NCBI RefSeq assembly: GCF_009901525.1 | Contig: NZ_CP019288.1 | Span: forward strand, 248,001-312,000 | From: Kordia antarctica | Lineage (GTDB): Bacteria > Bacteroidota > Bacteroidia > Flavobacteriales > Flavobacteriaceae | DNA length: 64,000 nt | Direction: 5' to 3' | In this document: positions 18,669-27,753 of the stretch, one piece after another | Numbering within the stretch: the stretch's first letter is position 1 | Layout: each line of letters opens with the position of its first letter | Program-made: the position numbers and the translations under genes | The notes under the pieces: generated by a model | The model's input: only the letters and a program-made list of their open reading frames with translations | Database searches by the model: none | Told to the model about the DNA's origin: nothing

Positions 18669-19541
18669 CTAATGATTTTCAATAACAAAAGCCTTCAATT
18701 TCGTCCACGTATCAAACAAATTCTGTCCTGTCCAACCGTGACCTTCTTGCGGATAAAATGTAAATTCATGCGATACGCCAAGTTGCGTTAAACGATCACT
18801 TAAATCCATTCCTTGCGAATTTGGAATCAACGGATCTTGTCCGCCATAAAATAAAGTAGTTGGTGGCGCAGCTGCCGTAACTTTGTGATATGGACTAAAA
18901 TTTTCTAAAAAAGGGATCACTAAATCAATTCCAAACAAATCAATATATGCTTGAATCGTTGTATCGGCATTATTCAAATACGCTTCATCCGCTAAATTTG
19001 TAGGTCCAACAATACTTGCCACCATATTTACATCTGCTTGCGTATCGTAGGCATAACTCCACAAAAGTGACAAATGCCCGCCAGCACTAATACCAACAAA
19101 TCCATAATCTTCTGAAATAATATATGTTTCATTTTTCGTTTTTAAGTCGTTTACAATCGTAGTAATATCGTCTAATTGCATTGGAAAAGGCGAAGTAGTT
19201 TGGTTTGCCAATCGATAATTAATATTTACAATTGCATACGTTGGTAACTCTTGTTGTATTTGTTCAACATAATCATTCATATCGGTTTTATCGCCAGTTG
19301 TCCAACCGCCGCCATGTACTAAAATCATCACTTTCGTAGAAAGCGTTCTGTTTTGCGGTAAATAAATATCATATACTTGATCCGAATCTGAGCCATACGA
19401 AACATTCAACAATGTTGCTGCTGTAATCGTAGAAGAAGTAGGATCTGAAGGTGTAATATTCAAATCAGAATCTTCTGAATTGCATGAATAATTCAATAAA
19501 ATAAAAAGACTTAAAATCCCTGTGTACACAAATTTTCTCAT
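18669..19541 (-). CDS. Alpha/beta-hydrolase esterase lipoprotein (BD-FAE/carboxylesterase-like)
   Basis: 290 aa. The N-terminus MRKFVYTGILSLFILLNYSC ends in a lipobox Cys, so it is an exported lipoprotein. The hydrolase core shows the oxyanion motif LVHGGGW and the nucleophile elbow GISAGGH (Ser). Later GGQDPLIP (acid) and EGHGW (His) complete the triad. It resembles bifunctional feruloyl/acetyl-xylan and kynurenine-formamidase-like esterases; substrate unknown. Transcribed alone. Confidence 0.85.
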   Translation of the reverse strand: MRKFVYTGILSLFILLNYSCNSEDSDLNITPSDPTSSTITAATLLNVSYGSDSDQVYDIYLPQNRTLSTKVMILVHGGGWTTGDKTDMNDYVEQIQQELPTYAIVNINYRLANQTTSPFPMQLDDITTIVNDLKTKNETYIISEDYGFVGISAGGHLSLLWSYAYDTQADVNMVASIVGPTNLADEAYLNNADTTIQAYIDLFGIDLVIPFLENFSPYHKVTAAAPPTTLFYGGQDPLIPNSQGMDLSDRLTQLGVSHEFTFYPQEGHGWTGQNLFDTWTKLKAFVIENH

Positions 19542-19770
19542 AACGTAGAATTGATTGTATTATAAAACGCAATATCTTAAAAAAAAGTATGGCAAACTCT
19601 TAATATTGACTTAAAGTTATTTTTAACTATAATTACACCAACAGTATTCATAATCAAGTTCTTAAATTCCTAATAATCATTATTTTTTAATACAGAAATA
19701 TTGATTAATTTGACACTGTGTATTATTACCAAAAATCAATTACTTTTGTGAAACCTATATACATTATGGT

Positions 19771-20394
19771 ATGGCTGAATTTATAAAATTATATAACGAA
19801 AATCCAAATCCGAAGGAAATCAAGAAAGTTGTGGACATTCTCCGCAAAGGTGGATTGATTATTTATCCTACCGACACAGTGTATGGTTTGGGTTGCGATA
19901 TTACAAACACAAAAGCGTTGGAACGCGTTGCGCGTATAAAAGGAGTCAAGCTCGAAAAGGCAAATTTTTCTTTTATCTGTAATGATTTAAGTCATATTAG
20001 CGATTTTGTGCGTCAGATTGATACAGCGACGTACAAGATTCTTAAAAAAGCATTGCCAGGTCCGTACACATTTATTTTGCCTGGAAATAACAATCTTCCA
20101 AAAGTATTCAAAAAGAAAAAAACAGTCGGAATTCGTGTGCCAGATAACAATATTGCACGTGCCATTGTACAAGCTTTGGGAAATCCTATTGTTTCTACTT
20201 CCATTCGTGATGAAGATGATATTATTGAATATACAACCGATCCAGAGTTGATTTTGGAAAAGTGGGACAATTTAGTTGATGCCGTAATTGACGGCGGATA
20301 CGGAGACAATATTGCGTCTACAATTATAGATTTATCTGGTGACGAACCAGAAATTATTCGAGAAGGAAAAGGAGATATTGATATCATTCTTTAA
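19771..20394 (+). CDS. tsaC: L-threonylcarbamoyladenylate synthase (TsaC/Sua5/YrdC)
   Basis: 207 aa YrdC-fold protein: GGLIIYPTDTVYGLGCDI, the KGVKLEKANFSFICNDL region, GPYTFILPG, KKKTVGIRVPDN and NPIVSTSIR are hallmark segments. It makes threonylcarbamoyl-AMP for the t6A37 modification of ANN-decoding tRNAs. It is the short TsaC-like form without the Sua5 tail. First gene of a run with mltG (19-nt gap) and an FAD oxidoreductase. An exact TAnnTTTG box (TACTTTTG, 19741-19748) lies 22 nt before the ATG. Confidence 0.92.
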   Translation: MAEFIKLYNENPNPKEIKKVVDILRKGGLIIYPTDTVYGLGCDITNTKALERVARIKGVKLEKANFSFICNDLSHISDFVRQIDTATYKILKKALPGPYTFILPGNNNLPKVFKKKKTVGIRVPDNNIARAIVQALGNPIVSTSIRDEDDIIEYTTDPELILEKWDNLVDAVIDGGYGDNIASTIIDLSGDEPEIIREGKGDIDIIL

Positions 20395-20413
20395 AATTGA
20401 TTTATAGATATTT

Positions 20414-21469
20414 ATGAATAAAAAAAGTAGTAAAATAGCAGTTGTGACAATAATTATGGCTGTAATTATAGGAATTGCATCTGTATTTGTATATCCAAAA
20501 GCATCTATGTATTTCTACGGAAATAAAACGGTTTCTATTACTGAAGACACGAATTTTTATGTGTCATCTGGTGCAACGTTTGCCGAAGTTTTAGATAGTT
20601 TAAAAGTAAAAGGAATTGTTGCTGATGTTGAAAAATTTAAAGCATATGCCGCTTTTCGTAATTTGAAACAAGAAACGCTTGAAGCTGGAAAATATACGTT
20701 TCCAAAAGATGTAACGTACAGCAAAGTGCTTGAAGATTTACGTCAAGGAAATGGCGAACAAGAAACGCAAGTTACGTTCAACAACGCGCGAACAAAGAAA
20801 GAATTGGCGGAAAAAATTGCGATTACTATTGAGTTGACTGCCGACGACATTCTTAAACTAATTACAGACGAAAACTACACCAGCAAGTTCGGATTTACGC
20901 CAACAACCATAAATACAATGTTTATTCCGAATACATATAATGTATATTGGGATATTTCTGCAGATGATTTACTTGCCAAATTAGCCAAAGAATACAAACG
21001 TTTTTGGACAGCAGAACGCAAAGCGAAAGCAAAAGAACTTGGTTTATCACAAGCAGAAGTTTCAACATTGGCTTCCATTGTGGTTTGTGAAACCATTAAA
21101 ATGGACGAAGCACCAACAATTGCAGGCGTTTATGTGAACAGACTTCGCAGAGGAATTCCGCTAGATGCAGATCCGACATTAAAGTGGGTTTTGGGCGATT
21201 TTGAAATCAAAAGAATTTTAAATAAAGATAAAGAACTCGATTCTCCATACAATACCTATAAAAATTTAGGATTGCCGCCAGGACCAATTTATATTCCATC
21301 GGTGCAATATATTGATGCAGTTTTGAATTATGAAAAGCACGAGTATATCTTTTTCTGTGCAAAAGAAGATTTTTCTGGATATTCCAATTTTGCCAAAACA
21401 AATCGTCAGCATGAAAGAAACGCCGCGAAATACCATAAAGCACTAAACGAACGAAATATTTATCGCTAA
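20414..21469 (+). CDS. mltG: Endolytic murein transglycosylase MltG
   Basis: 351 aa. One N-terminal membrane helix (about 8-28), a LysM-like segment (about 45-110), then the YceG/MltG catalytic domain. The region ASIVVCETIKMDEAPTIAGVYVNRL keeps the second Glu of the SIVExET motif, and DADPTLKWVLGD and SPYNTYKNLGLPPGPI are conserved. It cleaves nascent glycan strands at the membrane. It follows tsaC by 19 nt and its TAA overlaps the ATG of the next gene (TAATG). Confidence 0.92.
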   Translation: MNKKSSKIAVVTIIMAVIIGIASVFVYPKASMYFYGNKTVSITEDTNFYVSSGATFAEVLDSLKVKGIVADVEKFKAYAAFRNLKQETLEAGKYTFPKDVTYSKVLEDLRQGNGEQETQVTFNNARTKKELAEKIAITIELTADDILKLITDENYTSKFGFTPTTINTMFIPNTYNVYWDISADDLLAKLAKEYKRFWTAERKAKAKELGLSQAEVSTLASIVVCETIKMDEAPTIAGVYVNRLRRGIPLDADPTLKWVLGDFEIKRILNKDKELDSPYNTYKNLGLPPGPIYIPSVQYIDAVLNYEKHEYIFFCAKEDFSGYSNFAKTNRQHERNAAKYHKALNERNIYR

Positions 21470-22932
21470 TGGCAAATTATAATCGAAGAGACTTTTCAAA
21501 ATTAATTTTATTAGGCGGAATCGGTTATACAGTTTGGTCATGTGCAAATGATGCAAAACAGCAAAAAGGAACATCTTCTGAAAAAGAAATTGAAAAAGAA
21601 GAAGTTCCAACAATGCCTGAATTGCTTCCAGAAAACATAAAACTCTACCAAAAAGCGGATGCAGAATATCAAGATTTAGCAATTCGATTTAACAAACGAA
21701 TTCAGCAAGCACCAACGTTTATTGCGCAATGTTTCAGCACACAAGGTGTTGTAGATGCTATAAAATTTGCAAATTCTAAAGATTTAAAAGTTGTCGTCAA
21801 AAGTGGCGGACATAGCTTTGAAGGATTTTCAAGTACCAACGACGGTTTGGTTGTTGACGTTTCTTCCATGAAAAAAATGCAATGGAATCCAGATCATAGT
21901 TTGACTGTGGAAACAGGTTGTATTTTGAAAGAATTGTACAACGAACTATTACCAAAACAGCGAATTTTGCCTTCAGGTTCGTGTGCAACTGTTGGAATTG
22001 CAGGTTTGACATTAGGTGGCGGATACGGCTTTTTTAGTCGTAAATATGGCTTAACGTGCGATAGTTTAGAAGCAATTACTTTGGTAGATGGAAAAGGAAA
22101 CATTCATCACGAAAGTGGAACTTCTGCTATTTTAAAAGCCTGTAAAGGTGGAGGAAACGGAAATTTTGGTGTTGTTACTAAAATGAAATTTAGAACCTAC
22201 CAAGCACCAATATTTTTTCAAGCGTATCGATGTAAAGCGTATAAACTCACAACTGACAGAGCAAAAAAATTACTAGAAACTTGGTTTACATATACCAAAA
22301 AATTGCCAAATACTGCTTTTGCGGCATTTGTATTGAACGGAAAAACATTGACGGTTTTGATTACAAATTACGCTGACGACAATAAAGGCGTATTAGAAAT
22401 GTACAATGCGCTCAAAGAAATTTCAGATAAAGCAACTATTGGAAGCAAAAGACCTTTAGCAAGAGCGTTAAAAACATTTTATGGCGTACAAACTCCGTTG
22501 TATTTTAAAAATGCTTGCGCAGGATTGTACAAAGATTTCGCTGAAATTGAAGGTTGTTTGGATGATGTTATTTCCAAAGTAATTTCAACAAGAGGATTGA
22601 TTTATCAAGTGAATACGCTTGGTGGAAATATAAATTCGGCTTCCTCAGAAAAACGTTCGGTATTTCCACACAGAAGCTATCCGTATTTGTCAGAATTACA
22701 ATCGTATTGGGATAAACCTTCGCAAGAAGCGAGTAGACTAGAAGCGTTTCAAACCGTGCAAGATCGTTTTTACAAACATGGAATTCGCGCGCATTATCGC
22801 AATTATCCTGATATTAATTTTAAAGATTTTGAAACTTCATATTACGGAAAGTATCTTCCTGAATTAAAAAAAATAAAGCAACAATTAGATCCTGAGAATC
22901 GCATTCAGCATCCGCAGAGTATTTCGGTTTAG
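21469..22932 (+). CDS. FAD-binding (berberine-bridge/PCMH-type) oxidoreductase, exported
   Basis: 487 aa. The N-terminus (NRRDFSKLILLGGIGYTVWSCANDAK) looks like a twin-arginine-like start (RRDF) leading to a lipobox Cys, so it is probably an exported lipoprotein. The FAD_binding_4 domain shows VVKSGGHSFEGFSS, with the His that can carry covalent FAD, and GLTLGGGYGFFSRKYGLTCD. The C-terminal BBE segment includes YYGKYLPELKKIKQQLDP. It oxidises an unknown sugar or small alcohol. Its ATG overlaps the mltG stop. Confidence 0.88.
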   Translation: MANYNRRDFSKLILLGGIGYTVWSCANDAKQQKGTSSEKEIEKEEVPTMPELLPENIKLYQKADAEYQDLAIRFNKRIQQAPTFIAQCFSTQGVVDAIKFANSKDLKVVVKSGGHSFEGFSSTNDGLVVDVSSMKKMQWNPDHSLTVETGCILKELYNELLPKQRILPSGSCATVGIAGLTLGGGYGFFSRKYGLTCDSLEAITLVDGKGNIHHESGTSAILKACKGGGNGNFGVVTKMKFRTYQAPIFFQAYRCKAYKLTTDRAKKLLETWFTYTKKLPNTAFAAFVLNGKTLTVLITNYADDNKGVLEMYNALKEISDKATIGSKRPLARALKTFYGVQTPLYFKNACAGLYKDFAEIEGCLDDVISKVISTRGLIYQVNTLGGNINSASSEKRSVFPHRSYPYLSELQSYWDKPSQEASRLEAFQTVQDRFYKHGIRAHYRNYPDINFKDFETSYYGKYLPELKKIKQQLDPENRIQHPQSISV

Positions 22933-23190
22933 TATCGCTTTCGCTCAATTCAAAAATTCAATGATTCAATAATTCAAGGTTTTGACGACACACCGCTAGA
23001 ACAATTTTGTTTAAACTTGTTCTAGCATGGCTCGAATTCTTAGATATGCTTCGCTCTTAGATTATTAGAATCGCTAATGCTCTTAGAATTTTAGCCTTTC
23101 ACTAGCGTAACTTTGTAATTTATACCGATAACTCAACTAAAAATAATTAGTGAATTCGTGGCAGAAATAAATTTTCAATTAGATTTAAAA
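22933..23190. repeat. Repeat-rich gap, no gene
   Basis: From 22936 the sequence is built from ATCGCTTTCGCTCAATTC, AATTCAAxGATTC and TGCTTCGCTCTTAG-type units like those in other gaps, plus a short inverted pair (CTAGAACAATTTTGTTTA / TAAACTTGTTCTAG, about 22992-23026). An open frame from 23158 is non-coding and runs into the terminator. Confidence 0.5.
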
Positions 23191-23229
23191 CAAAAAAAGA
23201 GCGTCCAAATCAATTTGAACGCTCTTTTC
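23191..23229 (-). terminator. Rho-independent terminator for the OmpA lipoprotein gene
   Basis: The arms AAGAGCGT and ACGCTCTT enclose CCAAATCAATTTGA, with a run of T on both strands. It lies 18 nt beyond the stop of the OmpA gene and probably also stops transcription from the plus strand. Confidence 0.75.
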
Positions 23230-23247
23230 AATAATTTTAATTTTAGA

Positions 23248-24129
23248 TTACTTTCCTTCCGCAGAAAGACTTTTCATTTCTTTTTCAATCATTTCATAGA
23301 ACTGATCAATTTTTGGCAATACAACAATACGCGTACGTCTGTTTATCGCTTTGTTAGCTGCGGTATCGTTTTCCACCAATGGAACATAATGACTTCTTCC
23401 AGCCGCAATTAATTGACTTGGGTTTACACCCAATTCTTGCAATACACGAATAATTGAAGTAGATCGTTTTACACTTAAATCCCAGTTGTCAATCAAAACA
23501 CCTTTGTTATATGGAACGTTGTCTGTGTGACCTTCCACCATGCATTCAAAATCGGGCTTGCTGTTTACAACTTTCGCTACTTTTGCTAATACTTCTTTCG
23601 CTCTTGTAGTTACGTTGTAGCTTCCGCTTGTAAATAATAATTTATCAGCAATTGAGATAAATACAACGCCTTTTTCAACGTTGATTTCAATATCTGGATC
23701 ATCAATTCCAACGGCTTTTTTCAAGCTAGAAACAATTGCTAAGGTTACACTGTCTTTTTTGTTCAGTGCATCTTGCAAACGTGAAATTTTCAAATCTTTC
23801 TCTTTCATGCTTTCCAATGATTTCTCAAGGTTTTCAGCACCTTTCGTTGTCAAAACAGTCATATCTCTTGTGTTTTGAATCAAACTTTGAGTGTTTTCCT
23901 TTAAATCACTGTTTGCTTTTCTCAAATCTACAACCTGATCTTGTAATGCATTTGCTCTTGCAGAAGAAGATGCTTTTTCTTCCAAACAAGAATTTAATTT
24001 TACAGTTGCGGAATTTAATAAATCTTTGGTCTCTTTGTGTCTTGCTTCTAAAGCTATAAACTCTTTCTTAGAAACACACGATGATACTAAAATGGACAGC
24101 GTTACTGTCAGGAAAAGTATTTTCTTCAT
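23248..24129 (-). CDS. OmpA-family peptidoglycan-binding lipoprotein
   Basis: 293 aa. Lipobox at LSILVSSC; residues about 25-150 form a heptad coiled coil; the C-terminal OmpA domain (about 160-275) shows TSGSYNVTTRAKEVLAKVA, VEGHTDNVPY, NWDLSVKRSTS and NRRTRIVVLPK. It tethers the outer membrane to peptidoglycan, in the manner of Pal or MotB C-terminal domains. The promoter upstream and terminator downstream make it a single-gene unit. Confidence 0.92.
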   Translation of the reverse strand: MKKILFLTVTLSILVSSCVSKKEFIALEARHKETKDLLNSATVKLNSCLEEKASSSARANALQDQVVDLRKANSDLKENTQSLIQNTRDMTVLTTKGAENLEKSLESMKEKDLKISRLQDALNKKDSVTLAIVSSLKKAVGIDDPDIEINVEKGVVFISIADKLLFTSGSYNVTTRAKEVLAKVAKVVNSKPDFECMVEGHTDNVPYNKGVLIDNWDLSVKRSTSIIRVLQELGVNPSQLIAAGRSHYVPLVENDTAANKAINRRTRIVVLPKIDQFYEMIEKEMKSLSAEGK

Positions 24130-24173
24130 AAATCTTAATTTTATATGTTAAAACGGTTTTTTCAAATTTTACT

Positions 24174-24205
24174 CAAAAGTATTAAAAAAGCGAGTCACTT
24201 AACAA
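24174..24205 (-). promoter_or_regulatory. Bacteroidota-type promoter for the OmpA lipoprotein gene
   Basis: On the minus strand: TTG (24203-24205), 21 nt, TACTTTTG (24174-24181), a full TAnnTTTG match, with an approximately 40-nt leader to the ATG at 24129. Confidence 0.6.
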
Positions 24206-24336
24206 GTATTAACAAAGTTTTAGAACTATAATGACAAGTTTTTTTAACATTTCAGAAAACAGTATTTTTTATTGCCAAAATGGTAGACAATTCGATACTT
24301 AACGGTATTATTTTATTGATATTGTTTAGTACGATT

Positions 24337-24834
24337 TCAATTATTTTTTATTCCAGCATTTTGTTCATTGTCCAACTCATCTAGTCTCATATCTACTAAT
24401 TCGAAAGTACTGTATTGTTCAAAGGGAATTTTGCTATAATCCAAATAAAATCTTTTCGCCTTTCCTTTATACTTTTTCTTAATTCTTTTATCTTTACTTT
24501 TTACCACATACAACAGTAAGTTGTAATTTGTTAGTTTGTCAATAATAAACTTTCTCAATGAAATTCTACCATGTATTCCCTGCATAAATTGACCTCCATA
24601 TTGTTGATCAAAATTTGAATTAGTAAAAAAATCTGGTAACACACAGCTATCAGTAACTTTAAAATTATTTAGAGAATCAACATGACGGTTAACAAATAGG
24701 TTTCGTTTTTCGTTATTTTTTTTTCTCTCAATTACCCGCCGATCCTTTTTCTTCACTTCAATAATAACGGGGTTTTGAGCAAATACTGAATTTGCAAAAA
24801 CGACCATCAAAAAAACTTGAATTACTATTTTCAT
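24337..24834 (-). CDS. Hypothetical exported protein, 165 aa
   Basis: It has a signal peptide (MKIVIQVFLMVVFANSVFAQ) and a very basic mature part (KKKDRRVIERKKNNEKRN, SKDKRIKKKYKGKAKR). No family recognised. No neighbour suggests a function; a copy of an interspersed CCTGCGCAGGAATGAC-type motif lies just upstream of its start (24865-24893). Confidence 0.6.
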   Translation of the reverse strand: MKIVIQVFLMVVFANSVFAQNPVIIEVKKKDRRVIERKKNNEKRNLFVNRHVDSLNNFKVTDSCVLPDFFTNSNFDQQYGGQFMQGIHGRISLRKFIIDKLTNYNLLLYVVKSKDKRIKKKYKGKAKRFYLDYSKIPFEQYSTFELVDMRLDELDNEQNAGIKNN

Positions 24835-24864
24835 TTAGTTCACTATTATTTATTCAAAATTCAT

Positions 24865-24893
24865 CATGGATTCTTGCCTGCGCAGGAATGACA
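24865..24893. repeat. Dispersed palindrome, GGATTCTTGCCTGCGCAGGAATGAC type
   Basis: A CCTGCGCAGG palindromic core flanked by the GGATTC..GAATGAC context often seen as an intergenic repeat in bacteria; a related palindrome is at 4426-4446. Confidence 0.5.
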
Positions 24894-24912
24894 ACAGTGC
24901 AAAAAAAACAAA

Positions 24913-25902
24913 TTACAACTCCGAATACGTTTTCTTTCCCTTTAAGAAATAAGAATACACAATTGATTTCTCTTGGAAGTATGCTGATTGTTGACTTTCT
25001 CCACGTTTTTTCAACATTTTAGGCAATCGTGCATAAAAGTGAAAATGTGCTTTCAAAACCGCAACGAAATGCTTGAATTGTAATTTTGCAAGAAACTGAA
25101 TTGCGGCAATTCCATCTAAAAATAAGCGTGAAACTATAATTGGAATTAATTTTCCTTTCGGAAGATTCTTCGCAAGCATGCATAATGAATTTCTAAAATT
25201 CAAATACGTTTTCTTAGGATTTGTACTATTCAATGTTGCGCCACCAACGTGAAACACCACACATTCAGAAATATATTTTGTTTTATAACCTAAGTTAAAT
25301 GCGCGCCAACATAAATCGATTTCTTCTTGATGCGCAAAAAAGTCTTCATCAAAACCATTTAATTCGTGAAAAACGTCCTTTCGAATGAAAAAACACGCGC
25401 CAGAAGCCCAAAAAATAGTTGCATTGTCATTGTATTGATTGGTATCTTTTTCTAAGGTGTGAAAAATTCGTCCGCGACAAAATGGATAACCATATTTGTC
25501 AACAAACCCGCCAGCCGCGCCAGCATATTCAAAATGTGTTTTTTGTTTAAAGTCTAAAATTTTTGGTTGAATAATCGCAGTTTGAGGATTCGATTCAAAT
25601 TCGGGTAGAATGGGAGCAAGCCAATTTTCGGTGACTTCAATATCTGAATTTAACAAACAAAAAATTGCTTCTTCAACTTGTGGTAATGAATCATTATAAC
25701 CTTTTGCATATCCTCCATTTTCAGCATTTTGAATGATTCTCACATTCGGAAAATGATTTTTTACATATTGTACAGAATCGTCGGAAGACGCATTGTCAGC
25801 CACATAAATTGTTGCTTCTCGCGAAAATGCAATCACAGAAGGCAAAAACTGTTCTAATAACTGTTTTCCGTTCCAATTTAGTATGATAATGGCAATTTTC
25901 AT
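24913..25902 (-). CDS. Glycosyltransferase family 2, rhamnosyltransferase-like
   Basis: 329 aa GT-A fold: IIILNWNGKQLLEQFLPSV at the N-terminus, VADNASSDDSVQYV, ENGGYAKGYNDSL, and LLNSDIEV (DxD-like metal site). WASGACFFIRKDVF and GFDEDFFAHQEEIDLCWRA are typical of the family (catalytic ED region). It adds a sugar from a nucleotide donor to a surface polysaccharide or lipid. It stands outside any recognisable polysaccharide cluster. Confidence 0.9.
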   Translation of the reverse strand: MKIAIIILNWNGKQLLEQFLPSVIAFSREATIYVADNASSDDSVQYVKNHFPNVRIIQNAENGGYAKGYNDSLPQVEEAIFCLLNSDIEVTENWLAPILPEFESNPQTAIIQPKILDFKQKTHFEYAGAAGGFVDKYGYPFCRGRIFHTLEKDTNQYNDNATIFWASGACFFIRKDVFHELNGFDEDFFAHQEEIDLCWRAFNLGYKTKYISECVVFHVGGATLNSTNPKKTYLNFRNSLCMLAKNLPKGKLIPIIVSRLFLDGIAAIQFLAKLQFKHFVAVLKAHFHFYARLPKMLKKRGESQQSAYFQEKSIVYSYFLKGKKTYSEL

Positions 25903-25930
25903 TTTGAAATTATAAATGCTAAATTTGAAA

Positions 25931-25973
25931 TTTCTCGATACAAAATTCTTTCAGAATTTCACTCGAAATGACG
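25931..25973. repeat. CTCGATACAAA/ACTCGAA element, partial copy
   Basis: Half-length relative of the 14811-14916 element, with an internal small hairpin AAATTC-TTTCA-GAATTT. Confidence 0.55.
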
Positions 25974-26000
25974 TTTGGTTATTAATTAAAATATTTTTCT

Positions 26001-26042
26001 CACAACTCACAACTCACAACTCACAACTCACAACTCACAACT
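26001..26042. repeat. Tandem repeat, six perfect copies of CACAACT
   Basis: Six head-to-tail 7-bp units. The TGA stop of the next minus-strand gene (26035-26037) lies inside the array, so copy-number change could alter the very C-terminus or the 3' UTR. Confidence 0.85.
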
Positions 26043-26481
26043 GATAATCAGGTAATTCTCTCAAAAAATCATACTTTTTCGCTTCATAATCCATGGTGCA
26101 ATAAAAATGATTCAAACCGTTTGTAACCATTAAATATTGCGCTTCCAATACCATATTATAGCGTGCAATTTGGTCAAATGTGTTTTGTTTGATGGCAATT
26201 GCACTTCGTTTACATTCAACAACTAAAAAAATACTTCCGTCAGAATTGAAAATTACAATGTCATAACGTCTCTTTAAATCATTGAATATGAGTTCTTTCT
26301 CAACATTAATTAAGCTTATCGGATAGTTTTTTTCTTGAATTAGAAATTGCACTGTATGTTGTCGAACCCATTCTTCAGGAGTTAAGACCACAAACTTTTT
26401 CCGAATCGCATCAAAAATATAGATTTTATTTTCCCTATTTTTGAAGCGGAAAGTATATTTTGGAAAATTTAAGAGTTCCAT
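26035..26481 (-). CDS. Restriction-type nuclease (HsdR_N / PD-(D/E)XK) domain protein
   Basis: 148 aa, matching the small stand-alone form of the type I restriction enzyme R N-terminal domain. RRYDIVIF followed by FLVVECKRS gives the D...ExK nuclease core; a conserved helix DQIARYNMVL follows. No HsdM/HsdS genes are near, and its position divergent from holA is, as I recall, conserved in Flavobacteriia, so it is more likely a core DNA-processing protein than a restriction enzyme. Activity is inferred. Confidence 0.8.
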   Translation of the reverse strand: MELLNFPKYTFRFKNRENKIYIFDAIRKKFVVLTPEEWVRQHTVQFLIQEKNYPISLINVEKELIFNDLKRRYDIVIFNSDGSIFLVVECKRSAIAIKQNTFDQIARYNMVLEAQYLMVTNGLNHFYCTMDYEAKKYDFLRELPDYQL

Positions 26482-26485
26482 AGCA

Positions 26486-26516
26486 CAAAACTAATGATTC
26501 GTGCATCGAAAACCAA
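26486..26516 (-). promoter_or_regulatory. Bacteroidota-type promoter for the PD-(D/E)XK gene
   Basis: Minus strand: TTG (26514-26516), 20 nt, TAGTTTTG (26486-26493), a full TAnnTTTG match only 4 nt before the ATG, so the mRNA is probably leaderless. Confidence 0.5.
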
Positions 26517-26540
26517 TACAATTCCGCATTTGTCTGAACA

Positions 26541-27545
26541 ATGGAAGAAGCTAAACAAATTGTCATCGATATACAAAAGGGAAACATCAAACCTGTTTAT
26601 TTTTTAATGGGCGAAGAAGCTTATTATATTGATAAAATTGCCGAATATATTGAAGAAAAAGTACTTGCTGAGGAAGAAAAAAGTTTCAACCAAATGGTTT
26701 TGTACGGACGCGATGTTACGATTGATGATATTGTAGCGAATGCCAAACGCTATCCGATGATGGCGGAACGACAAGTGGTTATTGTGAAAGAAGCGCAAGA
26801 TTTGTCACGAACTATTGAAAAACTTGCTCCGTATATTGAAAATCCGCAACCTTCTACGGTTTTGGTCATTTGTTATAAATACAAAAAGATTGATAAACGT
26901 AAGAAGCTTTATAAAGTCACAGCGAAAAATGGCGTGATGTATGAAAGCAAGAAATTATACGAGAATCAAGTTGCCGATTGGATTCGCAGAGTTTTGGCAG
27001 GAAAGAAATATAGTATTACGCCGAAAGCCGCGCAAATGTTGGTAGAGTTTTTGGGAACGAATTTGAGTAAAATCAATAATGAACTCGAAAAACTACAGTT
27101 AATTTTACCAAAAGGAAGTGAAATCACACCAATTCTGATTGAAGAAAACATCGGAATTAGTAAAGATTATAACAATTTTGAGTTGCGAAAAGCAATTGGC
27201 GATAGAGATGTTGTAAAAGCATTCCGAATTATCACGTACTTCGCTGAAAACCCAAAAGATAATCCTACGGTTGTAACGGTTTCGTTGTTGTTTAATTTCT
27301 TCTCGCAATTGTTGCAATATCATGGTTTACTGGATCAAACACCGCGAAATGTGGCTTCGATACTTCGAATTAACCCGTATTTTGTGAAAGAATATCAAGC
27401 TGCCGCACGCAATTATCCAATGAAAAAAGTCAGCGGAATTATTGCAACGTTACGGGAAATGGACGTAAAAAGTAAAGGTGTTGGCGCAAGTAATTTACCA
27501 AATGGAGATTTGTTGAAAGAGTTATTGGTGCGAATTATGAACTAG
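26541..27545 (+). CDS. holA: DNA polymerase III subunit delta
   Basis: 334 aa. The N-terminal HolA segment (KPVYFLMGEEAYYIDKIAEYI, KRYPMMAERQVVIVKEAQ) and the clamp-loader AAA+ helices (VEFLGTNLSKINNELEKL, NFELRKAIGDRDVVKAFRI) are clear. It is the delta wrench of the clamp loader that opens the beta sliding clamp. Essential core gene, single and divergent from the nuclease-domain gene. Confidence 0.92.
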   Translation: MEEAKQIVIDIQKGNIKPVYFLMGEEAYYIDKIAEYIEEKVLAEEEKSFNQMVLYGRDVTIDDIVANAKRYPMMAERQVVIVKEAQDLSRTIEKLAPYIENPQPSTVLVICYKYKKIDKRKKLYKVTAKNGVMYESKKLYENQVADWIRRVLAGKKYSITPKAAQMLVEFLGTNLSKINNELEKLQLILPKGSEITPILIEENIGISKDYNNFELRKAIGDRDVVKAFRIITYFAENPKDNPTVVTVSLLFNFFSQLLQYHGLLDQTPRNVASILRINPYFVKEYQAAARNYPMKKVSGIIATLREMDVKSKGVGASNLPNGDLLKELLVRIMN

Positions 27546-27753
27546 GTTCGCTACGCTTAATCGCTGCGCTCAATTCAAGGATTCAAGGTTCAAAAATTTA
27601 AGGTTTTATCTTGTTATTGTGTTTCGCTTTGCTCAACTTTCTTTATTCTTTATTCTTTATTCTTTTGTTTCGCTTTGCTCAATTTTCATTGAAACTGAAT
27701 AGTAATTTTCAAATTAATACATCTTCAAATTTTCAAATTGATACATCATTTCA
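27546..27753. repeat. Intergenic repeats and TTTATTC tandem array
   Basis: Units of the TTCGCTACGCTTAATCGCTGCGCTCAATTCAAGG type, then GTTTCGCTTTGCTCAA twice flanking about three tandem copies of TTTATTC (27640-27665). No gene. Confidence 0.6.

Noticed and set aside
23158-23412. 84-codon plus-strand frame over the OmpA gene end
   Set aside because: It begins in a terminator hairpin and runs antisense to the conserved OmpA domain.
26001-26042. Possible CRISPR-like array
   Set aside because: The 7-bp units are contiguous without spacers; it is a simple tandem repeat.
26035-26481. A complete restriction-modification locus
   Set aside because: Only a stand-alone HsdR_N-type domain is present; no methyltransferase, specificity or helicase subunit is near.
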